Source: Nesterenkonia sp. LB17
GTDB lineage: Bacteria; Actinomycetota; Actinomycetes; Actinomycetales; Micrococcaceae
Reading direction: 5' to 3'
Length of the DNA: 64,000 bases
Assembly (NCBI RefSeq): GCF_022565915.1
Contig: NZ_JAJOYX010000003.1
Span: forward strand, 124,001-188,000
Shown: piece by piece, positions 41,848 to 52,235 of the stretch
How the letters are laid out: every line of letters begins with the position of its first letter
Position numbering within the stretch: position 1 is the stretch's first letter
The notes under the pieces: model-generated
The model's database searches: none
What the model saw: only the letters and a program-made list of their open reading frames with translations
What the model was told of the DNA's origin: nothing
Position numbers and translations under genes: made by a program

Positions 41848-43467
41848 CTAGAACACCATGTCGAAGGCGAGCGGGCCAAGGAGCACGGTGAAGATGGTGA
41901 TCAAGATGATGCCGACGACGTTGAGGACGACGCCGCCGCGGACCATCTCGGTGATCTTGACGTAGCCGGTGGCGTAGACGATGGCATTCGGCGGGGTGCC
42001 CACGGGCAGCATGAATGCGCAGGTCGCGGCCAGTGCAGCCGGGATGAGCAGCGTCACCGGGTCCACCCCGATGCCTACGGCGACTCCGCCGAGGATCGGG
42101 ATGAAAGTGGCTGCTGTGGCCGTGTTGCTGGTGATCTCGGTCAGCAGCAGCACGATGGTCACGACCGCGGCCAGCAGCAGGATGATCGGCAGTGCGCCGA
42201 GTCCGCTGACCTGTTCACCGAACCAGGCGTCCAGGCCGGTCGCAGCCACCGCGGCGGCCAGGGAGAGGCCACCGCCGAAGAGCAGCAGCACGCCCCAGGG
42301 GAGTCCCTCCTCGGCGTCCTTCCACTGCAGGGTCATGTTGCCCTTCTTGTCACCGGGGATCAGGAAGAGCAGCACGCCGGCACCGATGGCGATCACCGTG
42401 TCGTCGAAGAGCTCCAGCCAGGGCAGCTGGGTGCCGATGTCGCCGATCCCGGAGAGCAAGCCCGGCACGATCCAGCAGAATGCGGCGAGGATGAACACGC
42501 TCAGCACGACCTTCTCGCCCTGGCTCATCGGTCCCAGGGCGGAGACCTCGTCGTTGATCAGCTTCTTGCCGCCGGGGATCTCGTCGAGCTTGAAGCGGAA
42601 CATCAGCCGGGTGATGATCAGCCAGGACAGGCCGATGAAGACGACCACGATCGGCACGCCGAGGATCATCCATTGGGCGAAGCCCACGGTGCGGCCGAGC
42701 TCCTCGCTGATGTAGCCCGCGACGATCGCGTTGGGCGGGGACCCCAGCAGGGTGCCCAGCCCGCCGATGGTGGCGGCCCAGGCGATCGCCAGCACCAGGG
42801 CCACCCCGAAGATCCGCACATCGCGGTCGTCGATGACGTCGCTGATGGCCTTGCCGGAGCGGATCTCCTCGGTCATGGATTCGTTCTCGGCGCGGGTGCC
42901 GGTGTTCCGGCTGTTCTCCACCACCAGGGTCAGCACGCTGAGCCCGATCGGCAGCATCATCAGGGTCGTCGCGGTGTTGGAGACCCACATGGAGAGGAAT
43001 GCGGTGGCGATCATCATCCCGAGGATGATCTGCCGCGGGTGCGTGCCGACCCGCCGCAGCGTCAGCAGCGCGATCCGGCGGTGCAGGTTCCACTTCTGCA
43101 TCGCGATGGCGATCAGGAAGCCACCAAGGAACAGGAACACGATCGGGTTCGCGTAGGGCGCGGTGACCTCGGCGACCTCCAGTGCGGTGAGCACCGGGAA
43201 CAACACGATCGGCAGCAGCGAGGTGACCGAGAGCGGCATGGATTCGGTCATCCACCAGACCGCCATCAGGATCGCCACCCCGGCCACCAGCCGAGCGTCG
43301 CCAGACATCTCGGCTGCGCCGAGCAGCGACCACACGAGGATGGCCAGCACCACGCCCAGGCCTCGGAAGGCCCAGGTCTTCGCCGGGGACCTCACGGGAC
43401 CCGCGTCGTCGACGACAGCCCCACGCGGGGCCTGCCGTCCTGCTGCACCCCCGGAATCATCACCCAT
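41848..43467 (-). CDS. DASS (SLC13) family anion:sodium symporter
   Basis: 539 residues, about 12 membrane helices. Two Na+/substrate motifs of the family are visible: SNTATTLMMLPIGLS and SNTATAATFIPI, with VGTPPNAIVYATG and LGSPPNAIVAGY. Likely imports di- or tricarboxylates such as succinate or malate. ATG at 43467 is favoured over the GTG at 43500. A CRP/GlxR-like site sits about 40 bases upstream, suggesting cAMP-linked carbon control. Confidence 0.9.
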   Translation of the reverse strand: MGDDSGGAAGRQAPRGAVVDDAGPVRSPAKTWAFRGLGVVLAILVWSLLGAAEMSGDARLVAGVAILMAVWWMTESMPLSVTSLLPIVLFPVLTALEVAEVTAPYANPIVFLFLGGFLIAIAMQKWNLHRRIALLTLRRVGTHPRQIILGMMIATAFLSMWVSNTATTLMMLPIGLSVLTLVVENSRNTGTRAENESMTEEIRSGKAISDVIDDRDVRIFGVALVLAIAWAATIGGLGTLLGSPPNAIVAGYISEELGRTVGFAQWMILGVPIVVVFIGLSWLIITRLMFRFKLDEIPGGKKLINDEVSALGPMSQGEKVVLSVFILAAFCWIVPGLLSGIGDIGTQLPWLELFDDTVIAIGAGVLLFLIPGDKKGNMTLQWKDAEEGLPWGVLLLFGGGLSLAAAVAATGLDAWFGEQVSGLGALPIILLLAAVVTIVLLLTEITSNTATAATFIPILGGVAVGIGVDPVTLLIPAALAATCAFMLPVGTPPNAIVYATGYVKITEMVRGGVVLNVVGIILITIFTVLLGPLAFDMVF

Positions 43468-43507
43468 GGTTCTGCCCCCACCTTCTGATGCCCCACCCAC
43501 CGAAACA

Positions 43508-43523
43508 TGTGACAGATATCACG
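43508..43523. promoter_or_regulatory. CRP/GlxR-like site upstream of the DASS transporter
   Basis: TGTGACAGATATCACG matches TGTGAN6TCACA at 9 of 10 fixed positions, 41 bases before the transporter start codon at 43467. Confidence 0.6.
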
Positions 43524-43729
43524 TGTGGCTCATAACCTAGAGCACGTTCGGTGAGCTGACTAGGGCCACGGGCCGAGAAACACCCACAGGCCCGCCGAGC
43601 CGGGGGCAGCATGGTGCCGCCAGGCGGGCGAGGTTCAGTATGCTTGTCCCCGATGTTCTGGCAGCCGCCCGCGCATTCGTCGCGGCGGGCTGTTGGCTCT
43701 GTTCGCTGAGCCAAGGACGCGGGTCACCG

Positions 43730-45343
43730 ATGAACAGCCAGAAAACGCCCCCCAGAGCGGAGCCGGACACCGAGCGAAACGGTGTCAGCCGAGTCCCACG
43801 CAGCTCCCGACCCAGCGGAGTCTTCGTCGTCTCGGTGGCCGCGCTGCTGAGCTTCGTGCTCTGGGCCGCATTTGCCCCGGAACACCTGAACCTGGTGATG
43901 GCCGCGGCCTCGAACTGGTCCTCACAGAACATCGGGTGGGCCTATCTCGCGGTCACCGCCGGCTGCATCGTGCTGATGGTCTACCTCGGACTGAGCAGGT
44001 TCGGGAAGATCCGGCTCGGCGAGGATCACGATCGTCCTGAGTTCAGCAACTGGTCCTGGATCGCGATGATCTGCGGCACCGTGATGGGCATCGGACTGAT
44101 CAGCTACGGTGCCGCGGAACCGATGAGCCACTTCATGGTGCCTCCGCATGGGCTCGCCGAGCCCGAGACCATGGACGCCGCCGTGCGTGCGATGCAGTTC
44201 TCCTACTTCAACTGGGGCCCCAACGCCTGGGCGCTGTTCGGCGTCTTCGGCCTGGCCATCGCCTACTCCACCCACCGTCGGCACAACACCGGGCTGATCT
44301 CCCCGATGCTGCGCCCGGTGCTGGGCAAGAGCATGGACGGATGGGCGGGTCAGCTCATCGACATCTTCACCATCATCGCGACGCTCTTCGGCACCACCAC
44401 CTCGTTGGGACTCGGCGCGGCGCAGATCGCCGAGGGGGTCAACAGCCTCACCGGGATCCCGTCCGATCTGTTCGTGCAGGTCTCCATCATCGCCGGGATC
44501 ACCGTGGTCTTCACCCTCTCCGCGATGTCAGGGGTCACCCGCGGCATCAAGTGGATCAGCAAGGCCACCATGCTCGCCGCGGCCGCACTGGGCCTCTTCG
44601 TGCTGATCGTCGGACCGACCGGCTTCATCAGCAACCTCTACTTCCGCTCCATAGGACAGTTCGTCGCGGAGTTCCCGATGGTCGCGATGCTCACCCCGGG
44701 CACCCCCGAGGACCTGCAGTGGATGCAGTGGTGGACCTACTTCATGATGGCCTGGTGGCTGAGCTGGGGCGCGTTCGTCGGAATCTTCCTGGCGAAGATC
44801 TCCAAGGGGCGCACCATCCGCGAGTTCGTGGTCGCGGTGCTCGGCGTGCCGACCCTGGTCTTCAGCCTCTGGTTCACGATCTTCGGCGGATCCGCGATCC
44901 ACTTCGACATGTTCTCCGGCACCAGCCTCGGCGAGGCAACCCTGCAGGACACCAACGTGACCTTCTTCGCGCTGCTCGGCGAGCTGCCGCTCACGGCCAT
45001 CACCTCGGTGCTCACCGTGGCGATGGTGGTCCTGTTCTTCGTCTCCAGCGCCGACTCGAACACCTTCGTGCTCAGCGTGCTCTCCTCCCGAGGCTCGATG
45101 CACCCGAGTCGACCCATGCTGGGCATCTGGGGCCTGCTCACCGGGCTCTGCGCCATCGTCCTGCTGATCGCCGGCGGCCTGCAGGCGCTGCAGCAGACCG
45201 CACTGCTCTCGGCGGTGCCGTTCACCGTCATCGTCACCCTGCTCGGCATCTCGCTGATCAAGCAGCTGCGCGGGGACGCCCGCTTCACCGGGGTCAGGCA
45301 CGCTGCACCTCAGAAGCCGGTCGGAGCCGGTCAGCACAACTAG
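43730..45343 (+). CDS. BCCT-family transporter (betaine/choline/carnitine type)
   Basis: 537 residues, 12 predicted helices; imports osmoprotectants by Na+ or H+ symport. Signature segments: GTVMGIGLISYGAAEPMSHF, FNWGPNAWALFG, MAWWLSWGAFVGIFLAKISKGRTIREF and SADSNTFVLSVLSS. The frame opens at 43640, but the ATG at 43730 before a short hydrophilic tail and first helix is preferred. A strong bidirectional terminator follows. Confidence 0.9.
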   Translation: MNSQKTPPRAEPDTERNGVSRVPRSSRPSGVFVVSVAALLSFVLWAAFAPEHLNLVMAAASNWSSQNIGWAYLAVTAGCIVLMVYLGLSRFGKIRLGEDHDRPEFSNWSWIAMICGTVMGIGLISYGAAEPMSHFMVPPHGLAEPETMDAAVRAMQFSYFNWGPNAWALFGVFGLAIAYSTHRRHNTGLISPMLRPVLGKSMDGWAGQLIDIFTIIATLFGTTTSLGLGAAQIAEGVNSLTGIPSDLFVQVSIIAGITVVFTLSAMSGVTRGIKWISKATMLAAAALGLFVLIVGPTGFISNLYFRSIGQFVAEFPMVAMLTPGTPEDLQWMQWWTYFMMAWWLSWGAFVGIFLAKISKGRTIREFVVAVLGVPTLVFSLWFTIFGGSAIHFDMFSGTSLGEATLQDTNVTFFALLGELPLTAITSVLTVAMVVLFFVSSADSNTFVLSVLSSRGSMHPSRPMLGIWGLLTGLCAIVLLIAGGLQALQQTALLSAVPFTVIVTLLGISLIKQLRGDARFTGVRHAAPQKPVGAGQHN

Positions 45344-45391
45344 CCCTGCTCCCGCCGTCTGTGCGTGCTCTGCGCAACCGCCAGGGGCGCA

Positions 45392-45436
45392 GAAAAGGCC
45401 CGGTCTGCGCGTGGAACGCGCGGACCGGGCCTTTTC
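45392..45436. terminator. Bidirectional terminator between BCCT gene and pckG
   Basis: 20-bp stem with one G-U pair (45392-45411 with 45417-45436), TGGAA loop, U-rich on both exits. Confidence 0.93.
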
Positions 45437-45499
45437 AACAGCTCAGCGCCTCAGCTCCGAACCGTCACAGTTCAGGGACGTCGACTCTGAGACCTCAGT

Positions 45500-47374
45500 T
45501 CAAGGCGTCAGACGACGGCGCAGCTCTTCGCTCTCAGCCGCGATGGACTCCGGCAGCGAGTCGCCGAACTCGGCGAACCACTCGTCGATGCCTTCGAGCT
45601 CGGTGACCCATTCGTCGCGGTGCACGGTGATCGAGTCCTCGAGCGCCTCCGGGGTGATGTCCAGCCCGGTCAGATCCAGTCCATCCATGGTGGGGGTGAA
45701 GCCGATGGGAGTCTCAACGGCCTTGCCGGCACCCTCCAGGCGTTCGGTGACCCACTTGAGCACCCGAGAGTTCTCGGCGAAGCCGGGCCAGGAGATCTTT
45801 CCGTCGCGGCCCCTGCGGAACCAGTTGACCAGGAAGATCTCGGGCAGCTTGGACTGGTCAGCCTCACCGGAGACCTCCACCCAGTGCTTGAGGTAGTCCC
45901 CGGCGTCGTAACCGATGAACGGGAGCATCGCCATCGGGTCGCGGCGGACATTGCCCACCGCACCCTCGGCTGCGGCGGTGGTCTCCGAGGAGAGGGTGGC
46001 GCCGAAGAAGATGCCGTGCTTCCAGTCGCGGGCCTGGGTGACCAGCGGGACGGTGGTCTTGCGCCGTCCACCGAAGAGGATCGCGTCCAGCTTCACGCCG
46101 TTGGGCTCGAAGTACTCCGGGGCGAGCATGTCGGTCTGATCGATCGGGGTGCAGAACCGAGCATTGGGGTGTGCCGCCGGCTGATCAGAGTCCGGGGTCC
46201 AGTCCTCGCCGCGCCAGTCGGTCAGGTGTGCCGGAGGTTCTTCGGTCATGCCCTCCCACCAGACGCCGCCGTCGTCGGTGAGCGCGCAGTTGGTGAACAC
46301 CGAGTTGCCCTTGGCGATGGCGCGCATCGCGTTGGCGTTGGTGTGCCATCCGGTGCCCGGGGCGACCCCGAAGTAGCCCGACTCCGGGTTGACCACGCGG
46401 AATTCGCCGTCGTGGCCTGGCCGGATCCAGGTGATGTCATCACCGAGGGTCTCGGCCTTCCACCCGTCAAGGGTGGGGTCGATCAGCGCGAGGTTGGTCT
46501 TGCCGCAGGCCGAGGGGAAGGCGCCGGCGATGAAGTAGCTGCGATTGGCAGGGCTGGTGAGCTTGAGGATGAGCATGTGCTCGGCGAGCCAGCCCTCGTC
46601 CCTGGCCATCACCGAGGCGATCCGCAGCGCGTAGCACTTCTTCCCGAGCAGGGCGTTGCCGCCGTAGCCGGAGCCGTAGGACCAGATCTCCCGAGTCTCC
46701 GGGTAGTGCACGATGTACTTCTCGTCGTTGCACGGCCAGGGGACATCGCGCTGACCTGGCTGAAGGGGGGCGCCGACCGAGTGGACCGCTGGCACGAAGA
46801 ACGCGTCCAGCTCCTCGATCTTGCGCAGCACATCGGTGCCGATCCGGGCCATGATTCGCATGCTGGTGACCACATAGGCGGAATCGGTGATCTCCACCCC
46901 GAACTTCGGGTCCTCAGCGTCGAGGTGGCCCATCACGAAGGGGATCACGTACATGGTGCGTCCCTGCATCGCACCGTCGAACACGCCGCTCAGCTTCTCG
47001 CGCATCTCCGCCGGGTCGACCCAGTTGTTGGTGAAGCCGGCGTCGCGCTCGTTCTCGGAGCAGATGAAGGTGCGGGACTCCACGCGGGCCACATCGGCGG
47101 GATCTGAGAATGCGGCGAAAGAATTGGGGAAGTCTGGGCTGGTGAGGCGGGTGAGGGTCCCGGACTCGACCAGTTCGTCGGTGAGTGTGCGGTGCTCCGT
47201 CTCGGATCCGTCCACCCAGTGGATCCGGTCGGGCTGGGTGAGAGCTGCGATCTCCTGGACGAAGGTCAGCAGCGGGGCATGTGTTGTGGGAGCATCGGCC
47301 GTGATCTCAGGATCCGTGGTTCCTGATCCAGTCGATCCATTCGCACCGGGCGCCGTTGCAACGGTGTTGACCAT
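45500..47374 (-). CDS. pckG: Phosphoenolpyruvate carboxykinase (GTP)
   Basis: Converts oxaloacetate to PEP; 624 residues. Kinase-1 P-loop [15 protein letters not shown] with the mobile-loop cysteine, [10 protein letters not shown] and [12 protein letters not shown]. The N-terminal 30 residues are Thr/Gly/Ala-rich and poorly conserved. The frame is open to 47491, but the ATG at 47374 has GGAGGG upstream. With the DASS transporter nearby it fits growth on organic acids. Confidence 0.95.
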   Translation of the reverse strand: MVNTVATAPGANGSTGSGTTDPEITADAPTTHAPLLTFVQEIAALTQPDRIHWVDGSETEHRTLTDELVESGTLTRLTSPDFPNSFAAFSDPADVARVESRTFICSENERDAGFTNNWVDPAEMREKLSGVFDGAMQGRTMYVIPFVMGHLDAEDPKFGVEITDSAYVVTSMRIMARIGTDVLRKIEELDAFFVPAVHSVGAPLQPGQRDVPWPCNDEKYIVHYPETREIWSYGSGYGGNALLGKKCYALRIASVMARDEGWLAEHMLILKLTSPANRSYFIAGAFPSACGKTNLALIDPTLDGWKAETLGDDITWIRPGHDGEFRVVNPESGYFGVAPGTGWHTNANAMRAIAKGNSVFTNCALTDDGGVWWEGMTEEPPAHLTDWRGEDWTPDSDQPAAHPNARFCTPIDQTDMLAPEYFEPNGVKLDAILFGGRRKTTVPLVTQARDWKHGIFFGATLSSETTAAAEGAVGNVRRDPMAMLPFIGYDAGDYLKHWVEVSGEADQSKLPEIFLVNWFRRGRDGKISWPGFAENSRVLKWVTERLEGAGKAVETPIGFTPTMDGLDLTGLDITPEALEDSITVHRDEWVTELEGIDEWFAEFGDSLPESIAAESEELRRRLTP

Positions 47375-47685
47375 TGTTTCCCTCCATTGGGTACAGGTTC
47401 GTTCTGACCCCCTCCTGGTTGGTGAGACCAGGACCCAAGGACGTGGAACATCATCGATGCCCCGGGTGCTCACAGCACTGTGCGCACTCATCCCTGCATC
47501 CCCGTCAACACCGATGGGGACCAGCTACGTACCACTGTAGCGTTCCCAGATGACGGGACTGTAAACAACGACGACGGCGCTCCGGTCTTCCCAGCGGGAC
47601 CCGAAGGATTTGTCGGCCCCGGAGGTGCCGTGTATAGTCTTCTAGGTCGCGATCGCTTGAAGGTCAGGCAGTGAAAAATGAAGAT
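47375..47685. promoter_or_regulatory. pckG / tRNA-Arg intergenic region
   Basis: About 310 bases without a gene. It must hold the pckG promoter (minus) and the tRNA-Arg promoter (plus); TATAGTCT around 47633-47640 is a plausible -10 for the tRNA. Confidence 0.4.
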
Positions 47686-47759
<74 letters not shown>

Positions 47760-47773
47760 CCGAAGATCCTCTG

Positions 47774-47816
47774 AGAACACCTTCTGAATCTGTTGATTCA
47801 GAAGGTGTTCTTTTTT
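47774..47816 (+). terminator. Terminator after tRNA-Arg
   Basis: 16-bp perfect stem (47775-47790 with 47795-47810), TGTT loop, followed by six T. Confidence 0.95.
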
Positions 47817-47941
47817 GCCCCGAGACTTTGACGCAGGTCAGCCTTGGAAGCCACTCAGCCCTTGAAGCTGGGCCACCGGGTGATTAGTCTCGCCGCAAGC
47901 CGATCAGCTCCGAGCGTCTCTCCCGGGATCGAGGTTCCGCC

Positions 47942-48658
47942 ATGACCACTGTGGGACGGGGATGGCTGGCCAATGGCCTCGCCGGTGTCCGCATTCTGGG
48001 GCATCTGGTGACCGGGCCGCTGCTGCGCCAGCGCAGGATGGGCTGGGGTGCCGCCCGCGCCGAGGTCGAGGCCGACTGGCCCGGCAGTGAGCTTCTCCCG
48101 GATCCGGCATGGACCGCGACCCATGCCGTGACCATCGTCGCCTCCCCCGCGCAGATCTGGCCCTGGTTGGCGCAGCTCGGACAGGGCCGCGGCGGGTTCT
48201 ACAGCTTCGAACGGCTGGAGAACCTCATCGGGTGTCAGATCCACAACGTCGACCGGGTACTTCCCGAGCACCAGGACATCGCGGCCGCCGGGGAGGTCCG
48301 GCTGGCACCGCAGGTGGCCATGCGAGTGGCACGAGTCGAACCTGTCGCTGACCTGGTCCTGGTCGCGGACTCCCGGATCGCCGGATCCTCCACCCCAGAG
48401 ACCTCCGCGGCGGTGGCGGGAATCTGGTCCCTGCATCTGCGGCCGGACCCCGACGGCGGCACGCGTCTGATCGAGCGGCTCAGCTACGCCAGGGCACACT
48501 CCCTGCCGGAGCGGATCTTCGGCTCCCGTCACCTGATCGAACCCATCAGCTTCGTGATGAGCAAAGAGATGCTGCGCAACATCAAGGCCCTGGCAGAACA
48601 TGGCAAGGTCGCCTCTGTCTCCAGGGAAGGTCACCTCGTGGAGCAGACATTGGCCTGA
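47942..48658 (+). CDS. SRPBCC-family protein
   Basis: 238 residues. IWPWLAQLGQGRGGFYSFERLENLIGC is the family's lipid/ligand-cavity signature near residue 75; the C-terminus ends in a long helix (LIEPISFVMSKEMLRNIKALAEHG). Probably binds a hydrophobic ligand; no enzyme activity assigned. GAGG lies upstream of the ATG. Confidence 0.75.
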   Translation: MTTVGRGWLANGLAGVRILGHLVTGPLLRQRRMGWGAARAEVEADWPGSELLPDPAWTATHAVTIVASPAQIWPWLAQLGQGRGGFYSFERLENLIGCQIHNVDRVLPEHQDIAAAGEVRLAPQVAMRVARVEPVADLVLVADSRIAGSSTPETSAAVAGIWSLHLRPDPDGGTRLIERLSYARAHSLPERIFGSRHLIEPISFVMSKEMLRNIKALAEHGKVASVSREGHLVEQTLA

Positions 48659-48737
48659 TTCCAAGGGTTCCCCTGGCGTTTTCCCAGCCCTATCCTTGGA
48701 TGAGATCCATTGGGAGATCCAGCCGAGAGAGCTTGTG

Positions 48738-49916
48738 ATGGCAGAGACACCTTCGCCCGCGCCGACCCAGGACTCACCCACTTCCGCCAAGATGAGACCG
48801 GGGCAATGGGTTCTGCTCATCGTCGGCGCGCTCCTGCACGGCGCAGGCAGCACCCTGCTGCTTGCCGCGGCGGTGGCGAGTCTGGTCCCGGAACCGGGTG
48901 AATGGAAGTTCAGACCGTACTACCGGGTCGACTACATGACCGAATGGGATACGCAGCAGGCCGCGGAGTGGTGGGAGCAGCTGCAGGACACGATCCCCAC
49001 GCTGTTGATCATCGGCGCGGCGGCATTCGTGATCGGCGTCGTCGCCCTGCTCTTCGGCGCGGCCGGGCTCGGCCGCGACATCGACCCTCAGCGGATGACC
49101 GCCGCACGCGGGGACGCGGGCCCGATCGAGGGCATCCCGGGCGGCGCCGGCCCAGCGCGGATGACTCCGGTCTATCCGGTCCGGCTCACCGGATACCTCG
49201 ACGCACCCTCCCGCGGCCTGTGGCTGGTGAAGTGGCTGCTGGCGATCCCGCACTACCTCGTGCTGGCCCTGCTCTGGCTCACCGCCTTCGTGACCACCAT
49301 CGCCGCGGGGGTGGTCATCCTCTTCACCGGGCGGTACCCCCGGGCGTGGTTCTGCTTCAACGTGGGCGTATTGCGCTGGTCCTGGCGCGTGGCGTTCTAC
49401 GGCTACTCAGCACTGGCGACGGACCGCTACCCTCCGTTCACGCTGGCCCATGCGAACTACCCGGCGGATCTGAGCATCGCCTACCCGGAGCGGCTGACCA
49501 ACGGGCTGGTGCTGGTGAAGTCCTGGTTGCTGGCGCTCCCGCACCTGCTGCTGATCGGGATCTTCACCAGTCCCTCGGGCACCGGCTGGCAGAGCAGCTG
49601 GGACGAGACCGGCAGCGCGACCGGCCAGACCACCGGCCCCGGCGGCGGCTTCTCGCTGCTGGGCCTGCTGCTGCTGATCACCGTCATCATCCTGCTCTTC
49701 ACCGGGCGTTATCGCTCCGGCATCTTCGACTTCGTGATGGGGCTGAACCGGTGGGGCCATCGGGTCGCCGCCTATGTGCTGCTGATGCGTGATGAATACC
49801 CGCCGTTCCGGCTCGATCAGGGGCCGGTTGAAACCGAGCGGGATTCCGTCAGTGACACCGGCCCCGCCCCGGAACGCACCCGGACCGACCCGTCGACCTG
49901 GACCGACTGGGTCTAG
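48738..49916 (+). CDS. DUF4389 integral membrane protein
   Basis: 392 residues. A first membrane pair (about 25-45 and 90-110) is followed by two DUF4389 repeats, each with YPxRLT-type entry (YPVRLTGYLDAPSRGLWLVKW; YPERLTNGLVLVKSWLLALPH) and VxLFTGRYP-type helix ends. Function unknown. ATG at 48738; an in-frame GTG lies one codon earlier. Seven bases separate its stop from the next start. Confidence 0.8.
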   Translation: MAETPSPAPTQDSPTSAKMRPGQWVLLIVGALLHGAGSTLLLAAAVASLVPEPGEWKFRPYYRVDYMTEWDTQQAAEWWEQLQDTIPTLLIIGAAAFVIGVVALLFGAAGLGRDIDPQRMTAARGDAGPIEGIPGGAGPARMTPVYPVRLTGYLDAPSRGLWLVKWLLAIPHYLVLALLWLTAFVTTIAAGVVILFTGRYPRAWFCFNVGVLRWSWRVAFYGYSALATDRYPPFTLAHANYPADLSIAYPERLTNGLVLVKSWLLALPHLLLIGIFTSPSGTGWQSSWDETGSATGQTTGPGGGFSLLGLLLLITVIILLFTGRYRSGIFDFVMGLNRWGHRVAAYVLLMRDEYPPFRLDQGPVETERDSVSDTGPAPERTRTDPSTWTDWV

Positions 49917-49923
49917 GCGCGCT

Positions 49924-50910
49924 ATGAAGACCTGGCGAAGCAGCTCTATCAGCTCCACCCTGGAATGCGCCCAGATGCCGGTGCCCACCCCTGAGCCCGA
50001 TGAGGTGCTGCTGCGCGTAGAGGCCTGCGGAGTGTGCCGGACCGATCTGCACGTGATCGATCATGAGCTCCCGCCGCGCCGCGCCGATGTCGTGCCGGGG
50101 CATCAGATCATCGGGATCGTGGAGGCGCGCGGATCGGCGGTGCGGCGGATCGAGCTCGGTGATCGAGTCGGCGCCGCCTGGCTTCGCCGCACCTGCGGCA
50201 TCTGCGCCTGGTGCAGGGCCGGCCGCGAGAACCTCTGTCCCGATTCGCTCTACACCGGGTGGGACGCCGACGGAGGCTTCGCCGAGTATGCGACCGTCCC
50301 GGCCAGTTTCGCCTACCCCCTGGACCCGAGGGTCGATCCAGTCCAGACCGCTCCGCTGCTCTGCGCCGGGATCATCGGCTACCGAGCCCTCACCCGCAGC
50401 ATGCTTCCTCCTGGAGGCAGGCTCGGGATCTACGGCTTCGGCTCCAGCGGGCACCTGACCGCGCAGCTCGCAATGGCGGCCGGCGCACAGGTCTGCGTGA
50501 TGACCCGCGGGGAGACGAACCGCAGGCTGGCCCGCCGGCTCGGGGTGGACTTCGTCAGCGATGCCTTCGGCGAACCGCCGGAGCCCCTGGACGCCGCGAT
50601 CATCTTCGCCCCGGCAGGGGATCTGGTGCCGGCCGCGTTGACGGCGACGACGCGGGGCGGCACCGTCACCATCGCCGGCATCCACATGAGTGATCTCCCG
50701 CGGATGCCGTATCAGGAGCATCTCTTCTATGAACGGGATCTCCGCAGCGTCACGGCCAACACCCGTGCGGACGGCATCGAGTTCCTGCGTCTGGCCCAGC
50801 GACTCGGCATCCAGGCCGAGGTGACGCCCTACCCGTTCGATGAACTGCCCGTCGCGCTGGAGGACCTTCGCCGCAGTCGCGTCTCAGGGTCCCTGGTGCT
50901 CACCTTCTGA
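49924..50910 (+). CDS. Zinc-dependent alcohol dehydrogenase
   Basis: 328 residues. Catalytic zinc ligands in ACGVCRTDLH and PGHQIIGIVE; structural zinc cysteines in RTCGICAWCRAGRENLCPDS; NAD(P) fold LGIYGFGSSGHLTAQLA. Resembles the AdhA-type single-domain alcohol dehydrogenases of actinomycetes. The frame opens at 49789 inside the DUF4389 gene; the ATG at 49924 is the conserved start. Probably co-transcribed with DUF4389. Confidence 0.87.
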   Translation: MKTWRSSSISSTLECAQMPVPTPEPDEVLLRVEACGVCRTDLHVIDHELPPRRADVVPGHQIIGIVEARGSAVRRIELGDRVGAAWLRRTCGICAWCRAGRENLCPDSLYTGWDADGGFAEYATVPASFAYPLDPRVDPVQTAPLLCAGIIGYRALTRSMLPPGGRLGIYGFGSSGHLTAQLAMAAGAQVCVMTRGETNRRLARRLGVDFVSDAFGEPPEPLDAAIIFAPAGDLVPAALTATTRGGTVTIAGIHMSDLPRMPYQEHLFYERDLRSVTANTRADGIEFLRLAQRLGIQAEVTPYPFDELPVALEDLRRSRVSGSLVLTF

Positions 50911-50935
50911 CCAGGGACCCTTCAGACGCAGACCT

Positions 50936-52000
50936 TCAGTGCTTGCGCAGCTTGTGCGGCTTCTGCGTGGGAATCACCAGGACCGGGCAGACCGCCCGGT
51001 TCAGCACCGCCTGACTCACCGAACCCAGCAGCAGCCCGGCGAATCCGCCATGCCCTCGAGTGCCGATCACCAGCAGCGCCGCGGTGCGCGAGGCCTCCGA
51101 GAGCACCCCGGCGGGTGAGCCGTCGAAGAACTGCCAGCGCACCGGAACCCCGGTGGACTTCGCCGCCACCTCCTGGGTCATCGCCTCGAGGTGATCGGTG
51201 TAGCGCCGGCGCAGATTGGGCAGCTCGAGGTTGTGCTCCACGGTGTTGGGATACCAGTGCCCCTGAGCATTCAGCGGTGCCGCCGAGACCAGGGTGAGCG
51301 GACTGTTGACCAGCTCCGCGGCCTCAGCCGCCAGGTGCACGACGTCGGCGGCGCGATCTCCGACGTCGACGCCGACCACGATCTCGGAGTCGAAGTTGAG
51401 CTCGTCGGTGACGTTCGCGAAGGACCGGCGGGTGTGTTCCCGGGCAGCCGATTCCTCCATCAGGGTCACCGGCTCCTCGTGGGCCGCCTCGGCGCCCGGG
51501 CGGTCCTGATGCGGGGCGAGCAGCTCCGTCTCAGAGTCGGACACCCACCGCTCCGGGACCACCAGGGTGGGGCAGTGCGCGTGTGCGGTCAGCTTCGCGG
51601 AGACGCTGCCGAGGAACCGTCCGGCGAACCGGTTGCGGCCACGTTTGCCGACGACGGCGATGCGGGCCTCGCTGCTCTCATCCACCAGAGTTGCTCCGGC
51701 GTCACCCTCAGCGGTGCGGGTGCTGACCTCGACTCCTGCCTCGGCCGCTCGGGCCGAGTACGTGTCGAGGAGGTCCTGCACCGTATTGGCGGCCTCGGAG
51801 CGGTACTGATCCAGCTGCCGCACGTAATAGTCGTCGGTCACGACTGGTCGAATGAATGTTCCGATAAGACGCAGCGGCCATTGGCGCTGCTTTGCGATCA
51901 TCAGTCCCACTTTGAAGGCGCGCTCGCTGCCCGCCGACCCGTCAATACCGACCAGCACGCCTGGGACGCCGCTGCTGGTGGCTTCGTGTGCATGAGCCAT
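50936..52000 (-). CDS. Universal stress protein, tandem UspA domains
   Basis: 354 residues. Two Usp domains with nucleotide motifs GKRGRNRFAGRFLGS and GTRGHGGFAGLLLGS; a charged linker (about 170-200) joins them. Separate promoter region faces fruR. Convergent with the alcohol dehydrogenase. A paralogue of the protein at 10236-11267 but clearly diverged. Confidence 0.92.
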   Translation of the reverse strand: MAHAHEATSSGVPGVLVGIDGSAGSERAFKVGLMIAKQRQWPLRLIGTFIRPVVTDDYYVRQLDQYRSEAANTVQDLLDTYSARAAEAGVEVSTRTAEGDAGATLVDESSEARIAVVGKRGRNRFAGRFLGSVSAKLTAHAHCPTLVVPERWVSDSETELLAPHQDRPGAEAAHEEPVTLMEESAAREHTRRSFANVTDELNFDSEIVVGVDVGDRAADVVHLAAEAAELVNSPLTLVSAAPLNAQGHWYPNTVEHNLELPNLRRRYTDHLEAMTQEVAAKSTGVPVRWQFFDGSPAGVLSEASRTAALLVIGTRGHGGFAGLLLGSVSQAVLNRAVCPVLVIPTQKPHKLRKH

Positions 52001-52162
52001 GGCACAAGGTTACGTCGAATTTCGAAATTTTTGTAGGGATTGTTTTCACATTGAGATCACTTTTTTGGCGCATCCAATCACCGCGACCCATCCCCTCGGG
52101 TGGTCCGCGACACGCCGAACACCGGCAGGGGCCTGCTGTGAGTCGGACGAAACCTGTTGCAT

Positions 52163-52201
52163 ACACAGGTAAACACAGATAAAGTGTGTCTAAACCCACA
52201 C
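52163..52201. promoter_or_regulatory. Repeat cluster upstream of fruR
   Basis: Tandem decamers ACACAGGTAA (52163-52172) and ACACAGATAA (52173-52182) followed by GTGTG (52184-52188) and CACAC (52197-52201). Likely autoregulatory operator of the DeoR-type repressor, 35-70 bases before its start. Confidence 0.5.
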
Positions 52202-52235
52202 AAAAGTGGTCTGGGTCACTGAAAAGGAGCTCAGC

